The notes: generated from the letters alone by a model not told the origin. A stretch of DNA of 64,000 nt from Streptomyces sp. DG2A-72 (GCF_030499575.1 NZ_JASTLC010000001.1:4302001-4366000); one strand, 5' to 3'; shown: positions 7,749 to 16,330, counted from the first letter of the stretch. Numbers and translations: made by a program.

Positions 7749-8501
7749 ATGCCGTACGTCGCCGTGAGTGCGCTGAGTCATCCGGGGCTGTTGCGGGACC
7801 GCAACGAGGACAGTCTCGTCGTCGGCCCGTGGACCCTGTGCGCCACGGTCACCGAGAACCCGCAGACCCTGGCCTTCCCGCTGGGCACACCGCTCGTCGT
7901 CGCCGTCGCCGACGGACTCGGCGGACATCCGGGCGGTGAGGTGGCCAGCGCTCTGGTCGTACGCCAACTCGCGGCAGTTGGTCCGGCACTGAGCGACGAG
8001 GACGCCGTACGCAGCGCCCTGAGCACCTGCAATCGCGCCGTGTACGAGGCGGCCGGCGGCGACGAGGGCGGCGAACTCGCCACGATGGGGACGACGGTGG
8101 CCGGCGCCGTCGTACAGCCCGATGCGCTGCTCGTGTTCAACGTGGGCGACAGTCGCGTCTTCGCCGCCTCCCCCGACGGGCTGCGTCAGGTGAGCGTCGA
8201 CGACAGCGGGCCGCTCGAACCCGGGCAGCGCACCACGTCCCTCGTCACCCAGTGCCTGGGCGGCAGCCCGACCTATCGCGCCGTCCGCCCCCATGTGACG
8301 TCCGTGCCCCTGTCCCCCGGCGACCGCTACCTCATCTGCACGGACGGTCTGACCGACCCGGTACCGACGGACGTTCTCGACAAGGTGATGCGGGAACACG
8401 ACGACGGACGGGCCGCGTTCGAACTGTGGAAGGCCGCGATCGAGGCCGGCGGCCCCGACAACATCACGCTGGCGGTCGTACGGATCGGGGACGACGAGTA
8501 G
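7749..8501 (+). CDS. PP2C-family serine/threonine protein phosphatase
   Basis: A 250-residue cytosolic PPM/PP2C phosphatase, a metal-dependent enzyme that removes phosphate from Ser/Thr. The motifs appear in order: RDRNEDS (motif 1), VAVADGLGG (motif 2), GTTVAGAVV, FNVGDSRVF, LICTDGLTD and GPDNITLAVV. The metal-binding Asp residues of ADGLGG, CTDGLTD and PDNIT are intact. It has no membrane segment or extra domain. No Ser/Thr kinase gene is adjacent, so its partner lies elsewhere. Confidence 0.92.
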   Translation: MPYVAVSALSHPGLLRDRNEDSLVVGPWTLCATVTENPQTLAFPLGTPLVVAVADGLGGHPGGEVASALVVRQLAAVGPALSDEDAVRSALSTCNRAVYEAAGGDEGGELATMGTTVAGAVVQPDALLVFNVGDSRVFAASPDGLRQVSVDDSGPLEPGQRTTSLVTQCLGGSPTYRAVRPHVTSVPLSPGDRYLICTDGLTDPVPTDVLDKVMREHDDGRAAFELWKAAIEAGGPDNITLAVVRIGDDE

Positions 8502-8551
8502 ACACGAGCAGCACGTCCCCGCACCGCGCGTGATCCACCACCGCCCGCACG

Positions 8552-8695
8552 ATCGCGGCCATCGCCCTGCACCACCAGGCCCTCCGCCGGCACCAGTTGC
8601 TGGACCCGCTGACCGACCCCAGCCATGACTGGCTGCAGATGGACAACCGCTCCCGCCTGGGCCGCGCCTATCTGGCGACGGGCGAAGTCCCATAG
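8552..8695 (+). pseudogene. Possible TPR-protein 3' fragment
   Basis: An open frame without a start runs to TAG at 8695. It reads as a helical, TPR-like segment (HHQALRRHQLLDPL, then NRSRLGRAYLATGEVP). Codon use is like a real Streptomyces gene (GC-rich third positions). I treat it as the stub of a lost gene between the PP2C gene and the glycoside hydrolase. Evidence is thin. Confidence 0.25.
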
Positions 8696-8696
8696 T

Positions 8697-10337
8697 TCAG
8701 GCGCTTGCGCAGACCGCCCCATTGAGCCTGAACGACGTCGGCGCCCTATTCGCAGCCCCCTTGCTCCCCGTGAACCCGACCGTCACCGAACCCGCCGCCG
8801 GGATGGTGGACGTGTACGACGCGGGCGAGACCGTCACCGCGCCCGCGTTCTGAGTCGCCGTTCCGCCCCACATGTTGGTGACGGTCTGCCCGTCGGCGAA
8901 CGTGAAGGCCAGGCGCCACCCGCTCAGCGGCGTCGTGCCGGTGTTGCGGATCACGATCTCGCCCTGGAAGCCGCCCGGCCACTCGTTGACCGCCCGGTAG
9001 CCGACCGTGCAGCCCACTCCCGTCGCCTCGTCCGTCGTGACGCTCACCGTCGCCGAGCGTGCCGAGCGGTTGCCGGCGGCGTCGCGGGCGTGGACGGCGA
9101 AGGTGTACGCCGTGTCGGGGGTGAGACCGGTGAGGGTGACGGTGTTCGTACTCGAAGCAGCGACCGGCAGCTCGGACGTCCCCTCGACCCGGACGACGTC
9201 GTACGCGGTGACGGCAACGTTGTCCGTGGCGGCGGGCCAGGAGAGGGTGACCGACGTGGAGGTCACGGAGGATGCCGTCGGAGTGCCGGGGGCCGTCGGG
9301 GCCTGGGTGTCGGGCCCCGTGCCGCCGAAGATCGTGGCCTCCTTCGACGTCTGGACGATGCCGTTGGCGCCGTTGAAGATGCGCTGGCCCCAGGAGCTGA
9401 GCCGAGCCGGGTCGAAGTCGATCGCCAGGTCGAGGATGGGGTCGGTGTTGCCGCTCCAGGACCAGGCCAGGTAACCGAGGTCGAGTTGTTCGGCCGCCGC
9501 CATCATCGTGCCCTCGTCGGGATCGCCGTACTGGTCGGGAGGGCCGCCGAACTCCCCTATCAGGATGGGCAGTCGGGCCGTCACGAAGGCGTTCAGGTAG
9601 TCGGTGATCTCCTGTGCCGTGTCGTAGACGCTGTACATGTGGATGGAGAAGATCAGGTTGCCGGTGGGATCGGCGTCGTACACGGTCTGGGCGTTCGCAC
9701 GCATCACGCCCTGCCAGTCCTGGCCCCAGTTGGGCGCGTCCACCATGATCGTGTGCTCGAATCCGGCAGACCGCAGCTTCTGTACGGCGGCGACGGTCGG
9801 GGCGGTCCAGCCTGCGGGGTTGGTGTTGCCCCAGGGCTCGTTGCCGATGTTGATGATGACGTAGTTCTCCTGGCCTGCCAGGACGCCCTTCAGGCCGATC
9901 CAGTAGTCGGCCGCCGAGTCGAGCGTGGCGGCCGCGGCCTCCTCGCCGTAGCCGGTGGTGTCGTGCACCTCCAGCACGCAGATCAGCCGGTTGGCCTTGC
10001 AGTTCGCGACGACGGCGGCCACGTCCTCGGCGCTGTTGCGCGTCCAGCGGTGGCCGTTGGAGAGGACGACCCGGACGGTGTTGGCGCCGAACGCCTTGAT
10101 GTCCGCCAGGGACTGCGTCTCGCCGGGGTACCAGGTGTGGGCGTGGTTCACGCCGCGCATGACGAAGTCGTTGCCGTTGCCTTCGAGCAGACGGCCGTCG
10201 CTGATGTGGAGGCCGGTGGCCCGGGCGCCGGGCGGCTCCGCGTGGGCGGGGGCCGTGCCGAGGGCCAACAGGCCCACGAGGAGGGCCAGTAACGCGGCGA
10301 CAGGACTCTTTCTCTTCGTGCTTCTCGTAGTTCTCAC
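8697..10337 (-). CDS. Secreted GH5 glycoside hydrolase (mannanase/cellulase-like) with FnIII and CBM2
   Basis: A secreted enzyme of 546 residues that cleaves internal beta-1,4 linkages of mannan or cellulose. After a signal peptide ending TAPAHA come the GH5 catalytic barrel (about 40-320), with the acid/base Glu in NIGNEPWG and the nucleophile Glu in LIGEFGG, a fibronectin III module (about 345-430) and a C-terminal family 2 cellulose-binding module. GTG 10337 is preferred because GGAG lies 6 bases before it; an ATG at 10379 would prepend 14 unlikely residues. The barrel start DGRLLEGNGNDFVMRGVNHAHTW resembles bacterial beta-mannanases of GH5. A CebR-type operator lies 54 bases upstream, implying induction by cellulose or mannan breakdown products. 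Confidence 0.9.
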   Translation of the reverse strand: MRTTRSTKRKSPVAALLALLVGLLALGTAPAHAEPPGARATGLHISDGRLLEGNGNDFVMRGVNHAHTWYPGETQSLADIKAFGANTVRVVLSNGHRWTRNSAEDVAAVVANCKANRLICVLEVHDTTGYGEEAAAATLDSAADYWIGLKGVLAGQENYVIINIGNEPWGNTNPAGWTAPTVAAVQKLRSAGFEHTIMVDAPNWGQDWQGVMRANAQTVYDADPTGNLIFSIHMYSVYDTAQEITDYLNAFVTARLPILIGEFGGPPDQYGDPDEGTMMAAAEQLDLGYLAWSWSGNTDPILDLAIDFDPARLSSWGQRIFNGANGIVQTSKEATIFGGTGPDTQAPTAPGTPTASSVTSTSVTLSWPAATDNVAVTAYDVVRVEGTSELPVAASSTNTVTLTGLTPDTAYTFAVHARDAAGNRSARSATVSVTTDEATGVGCTVGYRAVNEWPGGFQGEIVIRNTGTTPLSGWRLAFTFADGQTVTNMWGGTATQNAGAVTVSPASYTSTIPAAGSVTVGFTGSKGAANRAPTSFRLNGAVCASA

Positions 10338-10390
10338 TGCGACTCCAGATGAATGAATGAGCGTGAGCAACGTGAGCATCGACAGAAACG

Positions 10391-10404
10391 TGGGAGCGCT
10401 CCCA
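10391..10404. promoter_or_regulatory. CebR operator (perfect 14-bp palindrome)
   Basis: The sequence TGGGAGCGCTCCCA is identical to the consensus binding site of CebR, the LacI-type repressor of cellulose use in Streptomyces, which cellobiose or cellotriose releases. It lies 54 bases upstream of the glycoside hydrolase start. A second LacI-like palindrome, AAGCGCTT at 10443-10450, lies about 40 bases further upstream. Confidence 0.88.
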
Positions 10405-10543
10405 TAAACCCACTAGGACAGGAACACGTCAAGACATCGCGCAAGCGCTTTCCCGAACGCCCCCGCATGCACGCCGAGTTGACCTACGTTGGTGACCTGA
10501 TCACCACACCGATCACCCGCACTCCCGAGGAGGAGGGTCTGCC

Positions 10544-11311
10544 GTGTCGGACTCCACGACCAAGCCGCACTCGGCCCGCTTCTGGAACTACTTCGTCGGC
10601 GGCAAGGACCACTACCCGGTCGACCGGGAGATCGGGGACCACATCAAGGAGATCTTCCCCGGCCTCGTCGACGTGGCGGTCACCAGCCGGCACTTCCTGG
10701 GGCGCGCCGTCCGCCACCTCGCCGGTGAGCAGGGCGTACGGCAGTTCCTGGACATCGGCACCGGCCTGCCGACCGCCGACAACACGCACGAGGTGGCCCA
10801 GCGCGTGGCACCGGACGCCCGGATCGTGTACGTCGACAACGACCCGATCGTGCTGACCCACGCCAACGCCCTGCTCACGAGCACACCCGAAGGCAGGACC
10901 ACCTATCTGGACGCCGACCTGTACGACCCGAAGGGCATCCTGGAGGCCGCCGCGGGCACACTCGACTTCTCTCGGCCGGTCGCCCTGATGATCCTCAACA
11001 CCCTCGGCCATGTCGCCGAGTACGAGCAGGCGCGCGGGCTGGTGCGTGAGCTCATGGCGGACCTTCCGCCGGGCAGCCACCTCGTGATCAGCGACAGCAC
11101 CGCCACCAGCGAGGGCATGATCGCCGCGTCGGAGGCGTACAACGCGAGCGGCGCGGTGCCGTACCACGTACGCGGCGTCGAGGAGATCGCCGGGTTCTTC
11201 GACGGTCTGGAACTCGTGGAGCCGGGCATCGTCCAGGTGACCGAGTGGCGCCCGGAGTACGGTGACCCGGTCGCCGTCGACGCCTACTGCGGGGTGGGGC
11301 GCAAGTCGTAG
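10544..11311 (+). CDS. SAM-dependent methyltransferase of the DUF574 type
   Basis: A 255-residue protein of the actinobacterial SAM-dependent methyltransferase family long called DUF574 (Methyltransf_19). It begins with the family hallmark ARFWNYFVGGKDHYPVDRE, has a nucleotide-binding loop FLDIGTGLPT and an acidic turn VYVDNDPIV, and ends ECR-like VTEWRPEYGDPVAVDAYCGVGRK. GTG 10544 follows a GAGGAGGAG ribosome site. Substrate unknown. Its last 28 bases overlap a decayed MFS gene on the other strand. Part of the 3' end is repeated at 18546-18621. Confidence 0.9.
   Translation: MSDSTTKPHSARFWNYFVGGKDHYPVDREIGDHIKEIFPGLVDVAVTSRHFLGRAVRHLAGEQGVRQFLDIGTGLPTADNTHEVAQRVAPDARIVYVDNDPIVLTHANALLTSTPEGRTTYLDADLYDPKGILEAAAGTLDFSRPVALMILNTLGHVAEYEQARGLVRELMADLPPGSHLVISDSTATSEGMIAASEAYNASGAVPYHVRGVEEIAGFFDGLELVEPGIVQVTEWRPEYGDPVAVDAYCGVGRKS
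11229..11304 (+). repeat. 76-bp direct repeat, left copy
   Basis: Bases 11229-11304 are identical to 18546-18621. The repeat is the 3' end of the methyltransferase gene. Similarity continues more loosely on the right for about 90 bases (MFS C-terminal codons). It bounds the 7.3-kb segment between the copies. Confidence 0.9.
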
Positions 11312-11417
11312 AGCCGCGGCGCCAGCGCCCCCGTAACGCCGAGCGACGCTACCGCCATCAGCGTCATCGCGGTGGCAGGCGAAGTCAGTTGAAGACCGCC
11401 CAGATCGGCAGCCCCGG
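11284..11417 (-). pseudogene. MFS transporter remnant with internal deletion
   Basis: On the minus strand this frame carries the last residues of an MFS exporter (QLTSPATAMTLMAV and the end LRPTPQ), clearly paralogous to the intact gene at 18601-19806. At 11391 it jumps directly to a 27-base stretch identical to 19480-19506 of that gene, so some 750 bases have been deleted. Nothing recognisable follows. From 11418 to 11702 I see no gene. Confidence 0.8.
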
Positions 11418-11702
11418 GCGTTCGTTCGGCTGCTGGCACCACGGTCCGCCGAGTGCATGAGTCGCGCAGACCCCGCCCATCCGCCACGGATGAAGCGGAC
11501 GAGCGGGGCTGGTTCAGGGCCGGTCAGCCTGTCTGGTGCTGGTGGCTTCGTGGCCGTCGCGGCGGCGGGCTACCCGGTGGATCTGGGCCCGGTGTCGGCG
11601 GCGTCGCGTCTACCCTCATGGGCGTGTTCCCCTCCTCTCCTGGAGTCGGGAGCCGGGCGTCTCGACCACTTGACCTTTGCGAGAGTGAGAGTGGTCGGGG
11701 CG

Positions 11703-11903
11703 TCATCCCGTGTGTGACGGCCGCAGTGTCCGGCTCTCACCCTCGGGGGCACAAACGGGGCAGATATCCACACCAGCCAGAAGCGAGATCATCTGCTGGT
11801 CACGGTGCACCCGGCAGTGCCTTCGGCCCCGTACCTGGTCTATCTGCCGTTCGTCCTCGGCGAGTTGCCTCGGGGTCATAGGGCCGTATCCGTTAGCGGC
11901 CAT
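11703..11903 (-). CDS. Small protein with HC...CPVC motif, unrecognised
   Basis: A 66-residue protein beginning MAANGYGPMTPRQLAEDERQ. It has a helical N-terminal half and a possible zinc site made by HCRVH and DICPVC. ATG 11903 is chosen because AGGAG lies 5-9 bases before it, overlapping the stop of the 30-residue gene upstream; a GTG six bases earlier is the alternative. The tight spacing (8 bases) says the two small genes are one transcript. Function unknown. Confidence 0.55.
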   Translation of the reverse strand: MAANGYGPMTPRQLAEDERQIDQVRGRRHCRVHRDQQMISLLAGVDICPVCAPEGESRTLRPSHTG

Positions 11904-11911
11904 GGACACTC

Positions 11912-12004
11912 CTAGTTGTTGTCGTCCGGGGGCGGGGTGGGCGGGTCATCGTCGGGCTTCGGCACGGGCGGCCAAGTCCTGACGACTCCGAGGTTGCTGC
12001 GCAT
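11912..12004 (-). CDS. 30-residue acidic, proline-rich peptide
   Basis: A very short gene: ATG 12004, then RSNLGVVRTWPPVPKPDDD, a Pro/Asp tail and TAG. An excellent ribosome site (GGGGAGGTG) precedes the ATG by a few bases, and the stop is followed at once by the ribosome site and start of the next gene. These features, rather than similarity, support it as real. Role unknown; it could be a leader or a partner of the downstream product. Confidence 0.5.
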   Translation of the reverse strand: MRSNLGVVRTWPPVPKPDDDPPTPPPDDNN

Positions 12005-12220
12005 GGCACCTCCCCTCTGCGCATGTGCCGACTTCGGTCAAAGCCGGTCATCGGGCTTGCAACCGCCTCAGGCTCGGCCTGTCCAAGGGTGGGACCGGAG
12101 GCGGGGTTCTTGGTGCCCTCTACCGTCGAAGCTCCGCAAGGCTCCGGCGGGGAGAGGCGTTTGGGGGTACGCCCCTGACGTTGCGGTCGCCATGGGACGC
12201 CTCACGCGGGGCGTGGCCGG

Positions 12221-12424
12221 TCAGTCACCGGACAGCGCGCGGACAATCAGGACACAAGCCAGGACGCGTGTTCCGACCGGGCCCGGGCCGACCAGGTCGA
12301 GGTGTGCGCGATGCGCCCAGATGCCCCACCTGGGGGCGGAGTTGCTCGGCTCGTGCCGAAGTAGACGGCGTCATCCGGGTCGGTGATCGGCTCGTCGCAG
12401 TGACGGAGAAGTGCACGCCCGCGC
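12221..12424 (-). pseudogene. Frameshifted small gene downstream of DUF6415
   Basis: Directly after the DUF6415 stop, one minus-strand frame reads RALLRHCDEPITDPDDAVYFGTS. About 120 bases on, a different frame reads HRAHLDLVGPGPVGTRVLA and a stop at 12221. Together they look like one small gene with a CxxxPI start of a Zn-ribbon type, broken by a frameshift near 12310. No intact frame spans both parts. The reconstruction is by eye. Confidence 0.35.
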
Positions 12425-12811
12425 TCACACGCTCCCGCTCAGGGTGTCGTAGTGACCGCACAGGGCATTCAGGGACCGGGCGAGGCGCCGGGCGAGGGCG
12501 ACACGGGCATCGAGTCCAGGCGTCGGGGTGACGGCCAGCTTGCGGCGAGCCTCGCCTACGCAGGCCATGGCGCAGTAGGACTGCACGCTGCTGAGCTTCG
12601 GGCCCGCTGCCTTCTCGACTTCGGGGATGATCAGCTCCAGGTGCCCGCGCAGGGTGAGGGTAAGCGTGTCGGCCTCATCGGCAGACGGCGGCAGGGCGTC
12701 CGGTGCGTCGTCCGGGCCGAGCAGTCGGCGCACGGTGGCGCGCATCGCGGCGATGTCCAGCGGGGCCTGATCCTGCTCTTCACCAGCCGCCGCTTGGGAT
12801 GTAGCTCGCAT
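12425..12811 (-). CDS. DUF6415 family protein
   Basis: A 128-residue protein of the Streptomyces DUF6415 family. The family body is present: LRGHLELIIPEVEKAA, then CAMACVGEARRKL and a C-terminal RLARSLNALCGHYDTL. ATG 12811 is chosen because GGAGGA lies about 10 bases before it; an ATG 69 bases upstream has no such site. The second family member in this window is at 37445-37756. Both are transcribed divergently from an XRE-type regulator. The family is annotated with natural-product loci, but its biochemical role is unknown. Confidence 0.75.
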   Translation of the reverse strand: MRATSQAAAGEEQDQAPLDIAAMRATVRRLLGPDDAPDALPPSADEADTLTLTLRGHLELIIPEVEKAAGPKLSSVQSYCAMACVGEARRKLAVTPTPGLDARVALARRLARSLNALCGHYDTLSGSV

Positions 12812-13015
12812 GGGTCGGCGCTCCTCCACAGGGTTGGCCATTCCCCAGGGCCCTGCCAGGCCGCCGGGGTTTGTCGTCACCTGAGGAAACCGGAAGTGTC
12901 CGGTGCGGCATCAGGACAGATGGAGGGCACTTTCCGACGGAGGACCGGACAGTTTCCCCACGCGGTCAGTGACGGTACGACTACCGTCAAGGGGTACGCG
13001 CAGCAGGGAGACACG

Positions 13016-14233
13016 ATGTCCAGGCAGCGGAACACCACGCTGGAGGCGCTCCTCACGGATTTCGGCTACACGCATCAGGCGCTCGCCGACGAGGTCAACC
13101 GCGTCGCCTCCGACGAGTACCGCGAACCCGCGAACTGCACCGACCGGCACGTGCGCCGCTGGATCTCCGGCCATGTCCGCTGGCCCTGGCCGCGCTATCT
13201 TCGGCCTCTGGAGCACATCTTCGGCCGCAGCCCGCAAGACATGGGATTCGCGCCGCGCACGGCGTCACCTGCTCCCACATCGGCGCGGCCGGCGCCCGCG
13301 AAGGAACAACACCCTGTGCAGCGCCGCACGTTCATCGCCGGGGCCCTCGCTGCCACCCTCGGCACCGACCAGACACCGCACCGCGGCCGTCTCGGCATGT
13401 CCGACGTCGACCGCGCCCAGAACACCATCCGCCGCCTTGACGCGCACTTCAACGGGCTCGGAGGGGGCGCCCTGGTCGAAGTTGCCGCCGACTACCTCAC
13501 ACGACTCCAGGGGGCCTTGGACCACTGCACGTACGGCGAACGCGTCGAGCGTGCCCTGACCCGGGCCGTGGCCGACGTCGCAGCCTGCGCCGGGTGGTCC
13601 GCGCACGACTGCGGTGACTATTCCCGCGCCGCCCAGTTCCGCAATGAGGCGCTCCAGGCGGCACTGCTGGCCCGGGATCCGGTCGCGGTGACCCGCGCGT
13701 GGTCTGACCTTGCCGCACAAGCCGAGCACGCCGGACGGCCCGCGGAGGCCGCACGCATCAACCGGGCCGCACTTTCGGAGCGGCACCTACGGGCCCAGCC
13801 GCTGGTCTCTTCTCTCCTGCACGCCCGGCTCGCCGACTGCCTCGCGCAGACCAACGATCCCCAGGGCATGGGCCGACAACTAGCCGCGGCCGAACGCGCC
13901 TACGACCGCGCGGACGTGGCAGGCGCCCCAAGCTGGCTTGCGTTCCTCACCCCGGCGGAACTGTCCGGGCTCGGCGCCCTCGCCCACCAGAGCGCCGGCC
14001 AGTACGCCCGCGCCGAACAGCATGCCCTGCAAACCCTCGATCTCCTTGAGGACGGATTCAACCGCAACCGCGCCTACTACGCGGTGGTACTCGCCGAACT
14101 CCAGCTGACCCAGGGCGAGTACGAGCGGGCTGCGGCCACCGCCGCGACGGTCCAGACGGACCACATCTCCAGCAGCCGCATCATGGCCCGTCTCGCGCGG
14201 GTCACCGCAGCCGGCCAAGGAGGACGTACATGA
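13016..14233 (+). CDS. XRE-like regulator with twin-Arg-like motif and TPR array
   Basis: A 405-residue protein. Residues 1-80 resemble a helix-turn-helix domain with a Trp-rich end (RWISGHVRWPWPRYL). A QRRTFIAGALAATLG stretch near 102-116 looks like the cryptic twin-Arg/hydrophobic stretch seen in this actinobacterial family. Residues 150-400 are TPR-like helices (ARINRAALSERHLRAQPL, GQYARAEQHALQTLDLLEDG). ATG 13016 has GGGAG before it. The stop overlaps the GNAT gene start by 4 bases (ATGA), so both are coupled. It is divergent from DUF6415, whose promoter it may control. Confidence 0.8.
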   Translation: MSRQRNTTLEALLTDFGYTHQALADEVNRVASDEYREPANCTDRHVRRWISGHVRWPWPRYLRPLEHIFGRSPQDMGFAPRTASPAPTSARPAPAKEQHPVQRRTFIAGALAATLGTDQTPHRGRLGMSDVDRAQNTIRRLDAHFNGLGGGALVEVAADYLTRLQGALDHCTYGERVERALTRAVADVAACAGWSAHDCGDYSRAAQFRNEALQAALLARDPVAVTRAWSDLAAQAEHAGRPAEAARINRAALSERHLRAQPLVSSLLHARLADCLAQTNDPQGMGRQLAAAERAYDRADVAGAPSWLAFLTPAELSGLGALAHQSAGQYARAEQHALQTLDLLEDGFNRNRAYYAVVLAELQLTQGEYERAAATAATVQTDHISSSRIMARLARVTAAGQGGRT

Positions 14234-14778
14234 CCACACACACCGAATTCGACCTACGGCACTACGGGCACGCGGACGCGTCCGCGATCCGCGGACTCCT
14301 CCTGGACGTCCACGACGAGGTGTACGAGGGCAGTGACGACCCACTCGCTGGGCGGGAAGAGTTCGCGAAGTTTGTCGACCATTGGTCGGCCCGTGAGGTC
14401 TTCGCGTGTGTGGTCGGCTACGACCGCGGCGAGCCGATCGGCTACGCGTACGGGGCGCCGCTGAGCGCGGCCACAACATGGTGGGCGAAGGTGATACCGC
14501 CTCTGCCTGGGGAGTTCACCGCGGAGTCCGGGGCGCGCACGTTCGCTCTGTCGGAGCTGATGGTCCGTACATCGTGGCGTGGCACTGGGGCGGCGAAGGC
14601 GATCCATGATGAGCTGCTGCGTGGCCGCGCCGAGGAGCGGGTGACGCTCTTGGTTCACAGGCAGCACCGCAAGGTTCGTGCGCTGTACGAGAGTTGGGGC
14701 TACCGCGAGGTGGGTGAGACGGTGCCGTTCGACGGGGCTCCGGAGTTGTGCGCGATGGTGCTGCGGCTTGGAGCCTGA
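14230..14778 (+). CDS. GNAT-family N-acetyltransferase
   Basis: A 182-residue GCN5-related acetyltransferase, which transfers acetyl from acetyl-CoA to an amine. The central FALSELMVRTSWRGTGAAKAIHD is motif A with an RGTGAA pyrophosphate loop, followed by LLVHRQHRKVRALYESWGYREVGE (motif B). The start overlaps the stop of the XRE-TPR gene, so it is translated with it. The acceptor substrate is unknown. The gene pair sits inside the repeat-bounded 11.2-18.6 kb segment. Confidence 0.87.
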   Translation: MTTHTEFDLRHYGHADASAIRGLLLDVHDEVYEGSDDPLAGREEFAKFVDHWSAREVFACVVGYDRGEPIGYAYGAPLSAATTWWAKVIPPLPGEFTAESGARTFALSELMVRTSWRGTGAAKAIHDELLRGRAEERVTLLVHRQHRKVRALYESWGYREVGETVPFDGAPELCAMVLRLGA

Positions 14779-14968
14779 AGAGTCGTCCCCAGACGGTCCG
14801 TCACGGCCGCACTGGGGGCTTCGCTTCTGGCTACTTTCGCTCGGCTTCACCGGCAAGCTGGGGCACCGACGGAAGCCTCTGACGAGCAGCGTTCTGGTCG
14901 ATGACGACTGTCAATCCCCACGTTCAAGCTGATCGTTTCCCACCGTTTCCCTGAGCGGCTGAGTGCGC

Positions 14969-15630
14969 TCAGTCCGTGCCGGACAGCCGATCCATGATCT
15001 CCTCGGCCTTCGGCACGAGCGCGAATCCCTTGCGCAGCACGGCAAGTTCGGGCTTCTGCCGGGATTCGTCGTCGGTGGCAGTGACGTCCCGCCGAACACG
15101 ACGCGATAGCCGCGCTCGTACGCCTGCTGCGTGGTGGTGCAGCAGGCGTAGTTGGTGAGCGTTCCTGTGACGATGACCGTGTCCCGGCCGAGGTTGCGCC
15201 GGATCGTGTCGAGCGGAGTGTCGTAGGACGCGCCGTAGGACGGCTTGCGGATCAGGACCTCGTCACTGCGGTAGCCCATCTCATCCCGCACCTCGGCGGG
15301 TTCCGTCCTGCGCCAGTCGGTGTCGGCATGCGGGAGGTGGCGCAGGGCATACGGACGGTCCAACCCGAGGTGGGTGTCGTCGAAGATGCTCCAGATCACC
15401 GGGACACCGAGATCCCGGCAGAGATGGACCAGACGTCGCAGCCGCGGAGCCATCCGGGTTGCAGCCGGTACCCAGTACGGACTCCAGCCGGGGCGGACGA
15501 ACTCGTCCTGCATGTCGATGACCAGCAGCGCGGAACGCTCAGGACAGATCCCGAAGGATGCCTGCCCCTGTTCATAAGCCTCTCGCGCCCGAGCGGTCAC
15601 CCACTCCTCGGTATAGATCACGGTCTTCAC
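14969..15630 (-). pseudogene. Isochorismatase-like cysteine hydrolase, frameshifted near its 3' end
   Basis: The first 175 codons are a normal isochorismatase-fold hydrolase: catalytic Asp in VIDMQDEF, Lys in IRKPSYGAS and Cys in TNYACCTTTQQAYERG. Near 15083-15094 the frame is lost by one base. The annotated frame continues into a meaningless tail to 14911, while the adjacent frame restores the family ending DVTATDDESRQKPELA and MDRLSGTD with a stop at 14969. One base inserted in the GGGAC region would repair it. The GTG start overlaps the CGNR gene stop (GTGA). Confidence 0.85.
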
Positions 15631-16241
15631 CCTCCCGCGTTTGTCTGCCGCCGTTGGTGACGTTCAGCCTTCGCGCGGTTTCCGCAGGTCGCCATGGAGC
15701 ACCAGCGACGTCGCCTACTCGGTGAGGGATCGAGATACAACCACGAGCATCGACCACAGGCGCCGATCTGGAAGCGTTCATCGCTGGCCAGCAGCGCTGC
15801 GCTGGCCAGGGCCACTCGTACCGCGAGGACTCGCAACCCCAGCTCGGCTACGTCGGTTACCCACGCAGGCTGAGTGCGGTATCGGTCCGACAGGTGCGCT
15901 TCACGGTGAGCAGCCGCGATGTCGACCTCGACTCGTTCGCGGACCATTGCCGGGCAGTCGGTGTCCTCGATAGCTGCCAGCAGGAAATCATGCAACGCCT
16001 CGCGCTGGGCCCGCAGGTCTGTGAGGGCATCACTCGCTTCTTCGGGGGCGCTTTCGGCGCGAGCCAGCAGGTACTCGTGCTCGGCGTTGTCGAGTATGCC
16101 GGCTGCGCGCGCCCAGTCGGCGGCGTCGGCGAACTCGCGGAGCCATTCGACGTTGCGGTCCTTCGTGCGGCCACCGACTGTGTTGACGAAGTCGAGTGCC
16201 GGGTGGCCACCGAGGAAGGACGTGGCTGTCCAGGTCGTCAA
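15627..16241 (-). CDS. CGNR zinc-finger transcription factor (ABATE domain)
   Basis: A putative stress- or ligand-responsive DNA-binding regulator. The N terminus has the ABATE hallmark FLGGHPALDFVNTVGGR. The C terminus has a CGNR zinc finger: CGRCSWLYLDPSPSRRRRWCSMATCGNR, with Cys pairs in CGRC and CSMATC. TTG 16241 is chosen because GGAGAAGG lies 3 bases before it and it yields the usual short N terminus; ATG 16307 is possible but has no ribosome site. Its stop overlaps the isochorismatase gene start. It is divergent from the alpha/beta hydrolase gene, a likely target. Confidence 0.82.
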   Translation of the reverse strand: MTTWTATSFLGGHPALDFVNTVGGRTKDRNVEWLREFADAADWARAAGILDNAEHEYLLARAESAPEEASDALTDLRAQREALHDFLLAAIEDTDCPAMVRERVEVDIAAAHREAHLSDRYRTQPAWVTDVAELGLRVLAVRVALASAALLASDERFQIGACGRCSWLYLDPSPSRRRRWCSMATCGNRAKAERHQRRQTNAGG

Positions 16242-16330
16242 GGTCCTTCTCCACACGCCATGCGACGAGTTGACAGGCAGACTCACTACCACAACCATAC
16301 TAACCATATTTTCAGCGAAAGGGGTTAGTT
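16242..16330. promoter_or_regulatory. AT-rich divergent promoter with repeated ACCATA elements
   Basis: This 89-base interval between the CGNR regulator and the hydrolase gene is markedly richer in A/T than its surroundings. It holds repeats of ACCATA (in ACCATACTAACCATATT, 16295-16311) on the plus strand. A divergent promoter with operator for the CGNR protein is the simplest reading. No experimental site is known to me. Confidence 0.4.

Noticed and set aside
8625..10292. Plus-strand frame of 555 codons opposite the glycoside hydrolase
   Set aside because: No start with a ribosome site and no domain. The minus strand has GH5, FnIII and CBM2 motifs.
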